A stretch of DNA of 64,000 nucleotides, taken from the NCBI RefSeq assembly GCF_024172095.1, contig NZ_JAMZDX010000004.1, positions 930,001 to 994,000 on the forward strand, written 5' to 3'. Positions 57,663 through 64,000 of the stretch are shown in pieces. Position 1 is the stretch's first letter; each line of letters begins with the position of its first letter. The position numbers and the translations under genes are program-made. This stretch comes from Kitasatospora cinereorecta. GTDB lineage: Bacteria; Actinomycetota; Actinomycetes; Streptomycetales; Streptomycetaceae. The notes beneath the pieces were generated by a model. That model had not been told where the DNA came from, did not search any database, and worked only from the letters and a program-made list of their open reading frames with translations.

Positions 57663-58328
57663 CGCTTCCTGGATGCCAAGATCGACCAGCTGTGTCAGCA
57701 GCTCACGAACCGGCGAGTGGAGCGCGCGCCTCGGAGAACAACAGGCCGGGGGGCTCTGCACCATCGCTACGAGGCCGCCCAGACCCTGGAGGCCAGCTCC
57801 AGGCAGATCACCGCCAAGCGCATCGAACTGCAGCACGCCATGGTCGCGGACTTCGACGAGCGCGGTGAGCAGACCAGGGAAGCCACACTCTTGTTCTCAC
57901 GCTTCGCGTAGTCGCTCTACGGCACGCGCCAGGCCCTCCTCGCGATCGAGGCCAGCCGCAACCACCTCGGCGTCACATCGCGGATCGACAGCGACGGCAG
58001 CCGAGGCATCGGCAACATGGTGATCTTCTACGTTGACCTCACCCTGGCTGTCCTGGCCCATCGCCATGGTCGCGGCCCCGACTTCCTCGTCCACGGCAGC
58101 CACCTCTACGACGGCGTCGACGCACGGTAGGTGAAGGCAGTTCTCGAACTCGCCGTCCAGGTGACCCGGGAGGAGGAAATGCAGTACATCGTCACCCTCA
58201 ACACGGACGGCCTCGCGAGGGCCGCCGACCTCGGCTTCGACGCCGTCCCCTACATGAACAACACCATCCTCAAGGACAAGCACGAGACTGGTGGGCTGTT
58301 CGGCTTCCGATTCGGAGATACGGCGTAG
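57663..58328 (+). pseudogene. decayed DUF2326 gene (ABC-three-component system relic)
   Basis: One frame reads FLDAKIDQLCQQLTNR, a helical stretch (YEAAQTLEASSRQITAKRIE), TAG at 57909-57911, SLYGTRQALLAIEASRNHLG, RGIGNMVIFYVDLTLAVLAH, GPDFLVHGSHLYDGVDAR, TAG at 58128-58130, EEMQYIVTLNTDGLARAADL and ETGGLFGFRFGDTA. This is the C-terminal DUF2326 region of an SMC-like ABC ATPase found in ABC-3C conflict systems. Two nonsense codons and loss of the N-terminal ATPase half show decay. It follows IS5 element 2 directly. Confidence 0.75.
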
Positions 58329-58384
58329 TCATTCCCGGCGCCGCGCCAAGCACAGGGCCCGGGGCAGGCCGGCCGTTGTCGTCC

Positions 58385-58492
58385 CAGACCTGCCGGGGTA
58401 CCGGCGACAACCGCAACCATGTCAGGCAGGTCGTCGCGCTGCTGGATGCGGTGCCTCCGGTACCCGGCGGGCTGGGACGGGCCACTGACTGA
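58385..58492 (+). pseudogene. transposase fragment (IS5/IS427 type)
   Basis: A 35-codon stretch reading TGDNRNHVRQVVALLDAVPP VPGGLGRATD then TGA. The segment GxNRNDVxQLxPLLDAVPP is typical of IS5/IS427-like transposases just before the second catalytic Asp. Nothing else of the gene remains. Confidence 0.5.
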
Positions 58493-58577
58493 TCGGCGGT
58501 GGCATCAGCGAGGCCCGATCGGCCGCAACGACCCGCTTCTCCCCCGCAGGTGACTCGCGTCGTTGCGTCAGCAATGC

Positions 58578-58982
58578 TTAGAAGCAGTGGCTGTACCACC
58601 ACCACTGGGATCCGGGCGCAGTCTGGCCGGCGGTGACGGGCGTACCGAAGAACTTCCAGCAGCCGCTGGTCTTCGGGAACCAGCCGGTGGAGGCGTACTG
58701 GTAGTACTGCGCGTAGTCGCCCCCGTGGTGGTTGCCGTTCGGGTCGATGAGCTCGGCCCAGGTCCAGTCCCGATGACCGGTCTGGTTCCAGGTGTTGACG
58801 CAGACGGAACGGCCGTCGTACGACACCAGCAGGCGGGCGCTGAAGCCGTTATTGTCCTTCTGGTCGACAACGTTCCCCTGGCAGTTCGGCGTTGCCGCGT
58901 GTGCGCTGCCGGTGCCGGCGACGGCGAGCGTCGCGGTGAGCGCGGCGGAGGCCAGCGCCGCGGCTATCCGACTCTTCCTCAT
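58578..58982 (-). CDS. small secreted four-cysteine protein
   Basis: 134 residues from ATG 58982 with AGGGGGA upstream. Sec signal peptide MRKSRIAAALASAALTATLA ending GSAHA (cleavage near 29). The mature part of about 105 residues has four Cys (NCQGN, RSVCVN, SGCWKF, YSHCF), which could form two disulfides, and is rich in Trp, Tyr, Gly and Asn (WNQTGHRDWTWAELIDPNGN). No family recognised. It stands beside the HTH-membrane regulator, with a decameric repeat array in the upstream gap. Confidence 0.8.
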   Translation of the reverse strand: MRKSRIAAALASAALTATLAVAGTGSAHAATPNCQGNVVDQKDNNGFSARLLVSYDGRSVCVNTWNQTGHRDWTWAELIDPNGNHHGGDYAQYYQYASTGWFPKTSGCWKFFGTPVTAGQTAPGSQWWWYSHCF

Positions 58983-59076
58983 GGTTTCCCCCTGACTCGC
59001 GGCCCTCGCCACCCTGACGGGGCCGTGGACGATGCTGCCAACGGGCGTCCACGGTGACCACCGCTTCTGCCTGTCT

Positions 59077-59120
59077 CGGACGATCCCGGACGTTGTCGGT
59101 CGTTGTCGGACGCTCCCGGT
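59077..59120. repeat. decameric tandem array CGGACGNNNN, four units
   Basis: Units CGGACGATCC, CGGACGTTGT, CGGTCGTTGT and CGGACGCTCC follow each other with exact 10-bp period from 59077 to 59116, then CGGT. The array is 95-138 bp upstream of the secreted-protein start on the minus strand and overlaps no complete gene. Phasing by one helix turn suggests a site for a multimeric regulator. Confidence 0.6.
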
Positions 59121-59130
59121 GGGGCCGGGT

Positions 59131-60393
59131 TCAGCGGAGGCGCAGGAAAGCGGCGGCCTCCAAGCCCGTGGTGGCGGCGCAACTGTCCCGGCGTCCGACG
59201 GTGCGGTAGGCGGACTCGAGTCGGTGGCCGCCCGACTCCACTACGGGGAGCGGGTGCCAGTCACCGACGAGGGCCCGGGTGGGATCGCTGCTGCTGCCCA
59301 CCGCGCCGAACAGCAGGTCGCCTTGGGCACAGGAGGCCGGCTGGCCACCGGAGAGCAGTGAACTCGCGTCGCGGACGCCGCGGAACTCGTCCACCGTGAC
59401 GTAACTGAGTTTGGCAGTGGGCCAGATGAGGTCGATCTGGTCGAGGCTGTCCAGCGCCTTGGCGTTGAGCAGAACGAGGACGATCAGCCGATCGCTGTCG
59501 GCATCAGCTGTGTCGGCCACCACCCGGTACCTGTTGCCGGCGGTGTCTCGCACGTCGATCCGGCCGACCAGGGTTCCGGTGAGCATCAGTACGACGACCA
59601 GGGTGTCGCCCTCGGCAACCCGGCTCTTGAGCAGCAGGTTGTTTCCGCTTGCGTCGCCGCCGAGCGCGGAGCGGTTCGCATCGCCGGCGAGGCGCGTGAC
59701 ATATGAGGCCCGACTTGTGGCCGGAGCCACACCCAGGTGAGCCGATCCGGGCTGAACGCCGGTCAGTGTCCCGTCGGACGCGGTGATCGTGGCCAGGAGG
59801 AGGGCCAGGACACCGCCGATCCAGACCGACGGCCACACCAGGCCCCGGCGCAGGAAACCTCGACCAGCCGCCTTTCGAACCGGCTCCTCGGCTGTCAGCG
59901 GCTCCCCTTCGGAAGCTGCGGGCTGCCTGCCGGTGGCGGGCGGAGCCGATGTCGATAGTGCGGCCAACTGCTGCTGCCGCAAATGGATTCGCTGCCACGC
60001 ACCCTTCCAGCTCGCGACCTCTTCGGCGGAGGCGCCACAGGCGCTGACGAGTATCAACACCCGCTCCAGCGGCGGCATCCGGATGCGGTGGTGACTCAGG
60101 TCTCCCGAGAGAGTGCTCCGCGGAAGACTCGTTCGTCGCTCCAGTTCGCGGAGTGAGGGATTGCCCGACCAGACCCTTAGGGCCCGGAGCTGACGGATGA
60201 ACTCCTGCGCGTTGTCGGCCTCGTCCGGCCCTGGCGTGCCCCCTGAAGCCGTCTGTGCCGGTTGCATTTCGAGCTCCACCGAGGTGCGCCGGGACGCAGC
60301 CCGCTCGTCCGGTGCGGGCGGCAGTCCACTGACTCCCTTGGCATCGATGCGGGTTGCGTCGTAGCTCTGCTGTTCCGTCTGTTGCCTCGTCAC
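59131..60393 (-). CDS. membrane-anchored HTH regulator with extracytoplasmic beta domain
   Basis: 420 residues from GTG 60393 (AGGGGGC upstream). Residues about 60-130 form an XRE-like HTH as in Streptomyces regulators: NPSLRELERRTSLPRSTLS, then LPPL-like MPPLERVLILVSACGASAEE. A Ser/Ala/Pro linker leads to one helix, VWPSVWIGGVLALLLATITA (about 186-206). Outside, residues about 215-420 resemble beta-rich adhesin-type domains: GDTLVVVLMLTGTLVGRIDV, GNRYRVVADTADADSDRLIV, VTVDEFRGV and GDLLFGAVGSSSD, with two Cys. Topology is like ToxR/CadC one-component sensors. Divergent from the STAND regulator. Confidence 0.75.
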   Translation of the reverse strand: MTRQQTEQQSYDATRIDAKGVSGLPPAPDERAASRRTSVELEMQPAQTASGGTPGPDEADNAQEFIRQLRALRVWSGNPSLRELERRTSLPRSTLSGDLSHHRIRMPPLERVLILVSACGASAEEVASWKGAWQRIHLRQQQLAALSTSAPPATGRQPAASEGEPLTAEEPVRKAAGRGFLRRGLVWPSVWIGGVLALLLATITASDGTLTGVQPGSAHLGVAPATSRASYVTRLAGDANRSALGGDASGNNLLLKSRVAEGDTLVVVLMLTGTLVGRIDVRDTAGNRYRVVADTADADSDRLIVLVLLNAKALDSLDQIDLIWPTAKLSYVTVDEFRGVRDASSLLSGGQPASCAQGDLLFGAVGSSSDPTRALVGDWHPLPVVESGGHRLESAYRTVGRRDSCAATTGLEAAAFLRLR

Positions 60394-60472
60394 GTCATGC
60401 CCCCTGGGTCGTGCGCTTGCGACCATCCTCGACAAGACCTTGCGGTGGCTCCATGGCGTTTTCTTGGCGTTC

Positions 60473-60493
60473 TATGATGACCTTGTCAAGGTC
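60473..60493 (+). promoter_or_regulatory. -10 TATGAT with overlapping palindrome GACCTTGTCAAGGTC
   Basis: TATGAT (60473-60478) is followed immediately by GACCTTG-T-CAAGGTC (60479-60493), a perfect 7-bp dyad that would cover the predicted start. A further half site GACCTTG lies at 60436-60442. Divergent region of two regulators, so auto- or cross-repression is likely (inference). Confidence 0.55.
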
Positions 60494-60527
60494 CTGTCAT
60501 GACTGGGACTGCCTGTCGGAGGCGATC

Positions 60528-62900
60528 GTGGTGGGGGATTTCGGGACGCTGCTGCGGCAGCACCGGTTGCTGCTCTGCTGGACGCAGGAGGATCTCGCGG
60601 AACAGTCAGGTGTCTCGGCACACGCGATCAGCGTGTTGGAGTCAGGGCGGCGACGGCCTCGCCTGTCGTCGGTGGCACGGTTGGCCACTGCGCTGGTCCT
60701 GGACTCGGCCGACCGGGATCAGCTGATTGCCGCAGCCCGTGCGCAATCGCAGCGGAGCACGGAGTCGCCGGCGCGCGTAATGCCTCGACTACTCCCCTAC
60801 GCCGTACCGGACTTCACCGGTCGGCGTGACGAGGTGGACCGGCTGCTCGCCCTGGCCTCGGGCCAGGCTCAGGGCCAGGAGCCGGCGTCTGCCCTGGTGA
60901 TCTCGGCCATCGACGGCATGGCCGGCGTCGGCAAGACCGCTCTGGCCGTTCACGTCGGGCACGCTCTCGCCGACAGGTTCCCCGACGGGCAACTCTTCCT
61001 GGACCTGCACGGCTTCACCCCCGGCAAGCTCCCGCTGGGTCCGGGTGCGGCGCTGGCACGCCTGTTGCGCGCGGTCGGCGTCAGCGAGTTGAGTCTGCCG
61101 GAAGGCACCGAGGAGCGCGCCCAGATGTGGTGCACCGAAGCGGCGGACAGGCAGCTTCTCGTCGTGCTGGACAACGCCGCGGATGCCGCTCAAGTCCGCC
61201 CGTTGATCCCCGGCGGCCCGGGCTGCCTCGTGCTGGTCACTTCGCGACGGCGCATGCCCACGCTGGACGGGGCGGTCGGCCTACCCCTGGACGTCTTGAG
61301 CCACGGAGAGGCGGTCGCGCTGTTCGCCCGGATCGTCGGCTCGGACCGCGTCGCCGACCACGCGGCGACCGTGGACGAGATCGTCACCCTGTGCGGCAGG
61401 TTGCCCCTGGCGCTTCGGATTGCCGCCGCCCGACTGGCACACCGTCCGGCCTGGACCCCCGTCGAGCTGCTGGTGCGGCTTCGGCGTCCACAGAAGTTAC
61501 AGACAGAGCTCTCCCTCCACGACCGCAGCGTCGCCGCCGCCTTCCTCGACTCGTACCAGGCTCTCGACCCATCCCTTCGGCGCGCGTTCCGGCTGGCCGC
61601 CCTGCACCCTGGTGAGGACTTCACGCCGCACGCCCTCGCGGCTCTCATCGACACCCCGGTGGAAGAAGCCGAGGAGATGGAGTCCCTGCACGACCATCAC
61701 CTGCTGAACGAGCACACGGCTCTCCGGTACACCTTTCACGACCTTCTGCGCGACTTCGCCGACGAACTGGTCACCCGCGAGGAACCCGAACCCCTGCGGC
61801 ATGCAGCCCTCGTCCGGCTGCTCGACTACTACCGCCAGGCCGCTGCTGCGGCGATGGGCGTGCTTGCACCGCTCGAACAGCATCATCGACCGCTGGTGTC
61901 CCAACTCCGCGGTACAGCAATGGCATTTGCCGATGAAGGCGAAGCAGCGGACTGGCTGGCCGTCGAACAGTCCAACCTGCTTGCGGTCATCCGCCACACA
62001 GGCGACGCCGGTCTACCCGAGTACGCGGCGGACCTGCCGGCGATCCTCTGGCGTCGTCTGAAGCGCCACATGCCCGCCCATGAGGCACTCGTGGTGGGAA
62101 CCCTCGCCCTTGACGCCACCCGACAACTCGGCAATCCGGTCGGCGAAGCAGCCGCACTGCGGCACCTCGGGCTTGTCCGCTACCAGCTCGGCGAATTCCC
62201 TCAGGCCATCGAGCTCCTGCAGCAATCCCTCGGAATCTACCGGAAGGTCGGCAACCGTACGGGGCAGGCCCACGTCCTGACCAACCTGGGCCTCACCCTG
62301 GCACGCATGGGCCGCCTGGAGGAGGCCCTCGACCACCACCAGCGGGCGCTGGAGCTCAGCCTGGACATACCCGAGCCGGCGGTCGAGGCCATCGCTCTGA
62401 TCAATCTGGGCCCCACGCTGACCAGACTCGGACGCATGCCCGAAGCCCTCGACTTCCACCACCGGGCCCTGGCACTGCACCGGCGCACCGGCAACCGCCT
62501 CGGCCAGGCGATCGCCCTCAACCAACTCGGCGAGTACCACCAGAAGCTCCAGCGACATCCCGAGGCCCTCGATCTGTACCAGGAGGCGCTGGATCTGCAC
62601 CGGGAGTTGGGCGACACGTTCGGCCAAGCCGAATCGCACACACTGATCGGCGACACGCTTCTGTCCATGGACGCTCTCGCCAGCGCTCTCGAGCACTACC
62701 AGGCTGCGATCGAGTACCCCGGCGAGCGCTACAACCTCGCCCGGATCCACCTCGGTCTGGCCCGAGCGCACCACCGGCTCGGGCATCCGGAGGCCGCCAG
62801 GTCGCACGCCGGACAGGCCGTCGACATCTACGCCTCCCTCGACATCCCTGAAGCCGGCCAGGCCAAGGCGTTCCTCGACGCACTAGGCCGTGTCTCGTAA
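60528..62900 (+). CDS. XRE-STAND (NB-ARC) ATPase with TPR repeats
   Basis: 790 residues from GTG 60528 with GGAGG five bases upstream. HTH at about 5-60 (FGTLLRQHRLLLCWTQEDLA, SAHAISVLESGRRRP). NB-ARC: GMAGVGKTALAVHVG (Walker A, about 130), LLVVLDNAADAAQVRPLI (Walker B, about 210) and VTSRRRM sensor. Winged-helix-like part LRRAFRLAALHPGEDF, then at least six TPR units from about 510 (GEAAALRHLGLVRYQLGEFP, GQAHVLTNLGLTLARMGRLE). Such AfsR/GutR-like switches regulate secondary metabolism. The stop TAA lies inside an IS-end-like sequence (GGCCGTGTCTCGTAAT), so the natural C-terminus may be trimmed. Confidence 0.9.
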   Translation: MVGDFGTLLRQHRLLLCWTQEDLAEQSGVSAHAISVLESGRRRPRLSSVARLATALVLDSADRDQLIAAARAQSQRSTESPARVMPRLLPYAVPDFTGRRDEVDRLLALASGQAQGQEPASALVISAIDGMAGVGKTALAVHVGHALADRFPDGQLFLDLHGFTPGKLPLGPGAALARLLRAVGVSELSLPEGTEERAQMWCTEAADRQLLVVLDNAADAAQVRPLIPGGPGCLVLVTSRRRMPTLDGAVGLPLDVLSHGEAVALFARIVGSDRVADHAATVDEIVTLCGRLPLALRIAAARLAHRPAWTPVELLVRLRRPQKLQTELSLHDRSVAAAFLDSYQALDPSLRRAFRLAALHPGEDFTPHALAALIDTPVEEAEEMESLHDHHLLNEHTALRYTFHDLLRDFADELVTREEPEPLRHAALVRLLDYYRQAAAAAMGVLAPLEQHHRPLVSQLRGTAMAFADEGEAADWLAVEQSNLLAVIRHTGDAGLPEYAADLPAILWRRLKRHMPAHEALVVGTLALDATRQLGNPVGEAAALRHLGLVRYQLGEFPQAIELLQQSLGIYRKVGNRTGQAHVLTNLGLTLARMGRLEEALDHHQRALELSLDIPEPAVEAIALINLGPTLTRLGRMPEALDFHHRALALHRRTGNRLGQAIALNQLGEYHQKLQRHPEALDLYQEALDLHRELGDTFGQAESHTLIGDTLLSMDALASALEHYQAAIEYPGERYNLARIHLGLARAHHRLGHPEAARSHAGQAVDIYASLDIPEAGQAKAFLDALGRVS

Positions 62901-62960
62901 TTGATCTTGCAGGGCCAAATGTCGTTGAGCTCGTGGCGGGCAGCCCGGAAGACTGGCGCC

Positions 62961-63389
62961 ATGAGCTCTCGACGCTTCGTCTTCCTCGATCCTGACGGCA
63001 TGAGTGCCGGCGGCTGGCTGTATGTGGTGGTCGAGGCGAAGACCGGGGTCTTCTATCAGCAGCAGTACGGCGGAACGGCTTGTCGGCAGGGGCAGGTCGA
63101 GGGCTTTCTGGTGCCGTTGTTCGGCCCTGATGAGCTGGACGCGTTGCGCGAGCTGTTCGAGAAGCACTTCCGTGGTGCTGGCACCTGGAACTACGGGTGG
63201 CGGGATGACGAGCGGGACAGGCTCCGGGAGATCATCGGAGCCCTCCGCTACTGGGTATGCGATGGGACGACCGAGGAGCCGCACGCTCTGCAGCTGGACG
63301 AGGGCCGGATCCGTAAGACCGATGAGGCGTGGGTGCCGGTGATCACGCCGGACGGTCCCGGAGTGCTGGTGTGGTTCAACTCGGACTGA
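62961..63389 (+). CDS. DUF6210-like protein
   Basis: 142 residues from ATG 62961. Mixed alpha/beta: FVFLDPDGMSAGGWLYVVVE, TGVFYQQQYGGTACRQGQVE, GFLVPLFGPDELDALRELF and GTWNYGWRDDERDRLREIIG. Matches my memory of DUF6210, a small Streptomyces family of unknown function. It is enclosed by an IS-end-like sequence at 62887 and a transposase fragment at 63399, so it may be carried DNA. Confidence 0.65.
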   Translation: MSSRRFVFLDPDGMSAGGWLYVVVEAKTGVFYQQQYGGTACRQGQVEGFLVPLFGPDELDALRELFEKHFRGAGTWNYGWRDDERDRLREIIGALRYWVCDGTTEEPHALQLDEGRIRKTDEAWVPVITPDGPGVLVWFNSD

Positions 63390-63398
63390 ACACGATGA

Positions 63399-63497
63399 TC
63401 AGCCGTCGGCCCTGAGCCAGAGGATCAGTGCCGCGATGACCACCCCGGCCCGGTAGTGGGCCGCCAGCTTGTCGAACCGGGTTGCCACGGCGCGGAA
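63399..63497 (-). pseudogene. IS5-family transposase C-terminal fragment
   Basis: Minus-strand frame reads QFRAVATRFDKLAAHYRAG and VVIAALILWLRADG then TGA. This is the conserved last helix of IS427/IS1647-like transposases (FRAVATRFDKLA). It is cut off upstream by the repeat-protein gene near 63510. Confidence 0.7.
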
Positions 63498-63513
63498 CTG
63501 CTCCCTGGCTGGG

Positions 63514-63909
63514 ATGGCCGAGTTCGAGCAGGCCGGCGCGGACTTGCTGACCCGCCTAGCCGACGACACCACCCTCGACGCCTACGACCGGCTACGGGCT
63601 GCCGAGAGCCTGGCCAGGATGGCCGGGTTCGAGCAAACCTACGGGGAAGCGTTGATCCGCCTCGTTGACGACGTCACCCTCGTTGTCAGCTACCGGCTGC
63701 GCGCCGCTGGGACCCTGACCAGAATGGCCGGATTCGAGCAGGCCGGTGCCGACTTGCTGACCCGCCTAGCCGACGACACCACCCTCGACGCCTACGACCG
63801 GCTACGGGCTGCCGAGAGCCTGGCCAAGTTGGGCGGGTTCGAGCAGGCTGGCGCGGAACGGTTGACTCGCCTCGGCACTCGCCATCGGCACGCGTCCGGG
63901 ACCGCGTGA
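63514..63909 (+). CDS. HEAT-like 35-residue repeat protein, truncated
   Basis: 131 residues from ATG 63514 (TTG 63469 also possible but lies in transposase debris). Three and a half repeats of the form FEQAGADLLTRLADDTTLDA plus YDRLRAAESLARMAG. Repeats 1 and 3 are identical at DNA level for at least 76 bp (63541-63616 and 63751-63826). The last unit breaks off after AERLTRLG into HRHASGTA. Both ends meet IS fragments, so this is probably a piece of a longer repeat protein. Function unknown; such repeats bind proteins or nucleic acids. Confidence 0.6.
   Translation: MAEFEQAGADLLTRLADDTTLDAYDRLRAAESLARMAGFEQTYGEALIRLVDDVTLVVSYRLRAAGTLTRMAGFEQAGADLLTRLADDTTLDAYDRLRAAESLAKLGGFEQAGAERLTRLGTRHRHASGTA
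63541..63616 (+). repeat. DNA direct repeat, copy 1 (partner 63751-63826)
   Basis: 76 bp from GACTTGCTGACCCGCCTAGC onward are identical in the two copies, 210 bp (two 105-bp units) apart. The intervening unit is diverged. Confidence 0.8.
63751..63826 (+). repeat. DNA direct repeat, copy 2 (partner 63541-63616)
   Basis: Identical to 63541-63616. High identity with a diverged middle unit suggests recent gene conversion or unequal exchange. Confidence 0.8.
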
Positions 63910-63911
63910 CG

Positions 63912-64000
63912 AAGTTGAGAAAGCCGTGGCCCGGCGGAGGATGTCCACGTCCTCGCGCAGGCGGCGGTTCTCGCGCCGTAGCCGGGCCAGTTCCTCATGC
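63912..64000 (-). pseudogene. IS3-family transposase OrfA fragment (runs off window)
   Basis: Minus strand reads HEELARLRRENRRLREDVDI then LRRATAF before the match ends near 63921. This is the leucine-zipper end of IS3 OrfA (usually ILKRATAFFAKE). The start is outside the window; the 3' side is replaced by unrelated DNA, so the copy is probably truncated. Confidence 0.65.

Noticed and set aside
63541..63826. CRISPR-like array
   Set aside because: The repeats are 105-bp coding units in frame, not short repeats with unique spacers.
1..64000. tRNA, rRNA or biosynthetic megasynthase genes
   Set aside because: I looked for tRNA cloverleaf ends, rRNA blocks and modular synthase motifs and found none.

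Overview
The window is very GC-rich DNA with GTG starts, tight stop/start overlaps, Streptomyces-like -10 hexamers (TAGNNT) and mycothiol-linked enzyme families (DinB/DUF664, maleylpyruvate-isomerase type). It reads as chromosome of a Streptomycetaceae actinomycete (Streptomyces or Kitasatospora). This assignment is inference from gene content. I see no rRNA, tRNA or CRISPR array.

Bases 1-46800 are largely intact chromosome. In order: a haloalkane-dehalogenase-like hydrolase (partial); DinB and ABM proteins; an ABC exporter operon followed by a DesK/NarL-type two-component system; a DedA-PAP2-PAP2 operon; a COG4705 membrane protein, a PepSY protein and an OmpR-type two-component system; cyclophilin; a Vgb-like lyase; a GT1 glycosyltransferase; an internally duplicated membrane protein; a carbon/redox block (GH15, cyclase, 2-hydroxyacid dehydrogenase, GMC oxidoreductase, an atypical glucose-6-phosphate dehydrogenase, cydAB); a SigB-like partner-switching module (sigma factor, STAS, RsbW-like kinase) behind an MscS channel; SRPBCC and PRC-barrel stress proteins; CutA and a nitroreductase; a four-gene lipid-modification operon (FAD oxidoreductase, DUF1365, cyclopropane-fatty-acid synthase-like methyltransferase, DUF1295); carbonic anhydrase; a second STAS; a degenerate trypsin-like protein; an SRAP DNA-crosslink protein; an acyltransferase; and an APC permease plus flavin amine oxidase operon.

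Bases 45800-64000 become accessory. This part holds transposase relics, a divergent saccharopine-dehydrogenase-like/GlxA-AraC pair flanked by GGCCA repeat arrays, a SLATT-type two-helix membrane protein, and two identical 1454-bp IS110 elements in inverted orientation around an IS5-family element and a DUF4279-like gene. A second IS5 element has near-perfect 18-bp terminal repeats. A decayed DUF2326 gene (ABC-three-component conflict systems) follows. Next come a small secreted four-cysteine protein, a membrane-anchored HTH regulator with an outside domain, a divergent XRE-STAND-TPR regulator, a DUF6210-like gene, a 35-residue repeat protein and IS3/IS5 debris at the right edge.

The most interesting element is the IS110 pair. 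Each copy carries a 237-bp leader with a recognisable promoter (TTGACC, 19 bp, TAGGGT) and serial hairpins where IS110-group elements encode a bridge RNA. That leader contains short matches, in the expected order and sense, to the element's own right end and to the DNA next to the insertions. One of these is the terminal repeat of the adjacent IS5 element. The regulatory pair at 59131-62900, with its palindromic operator and a decameric repeat array next to the secreted-protein gene, is the second best lead.
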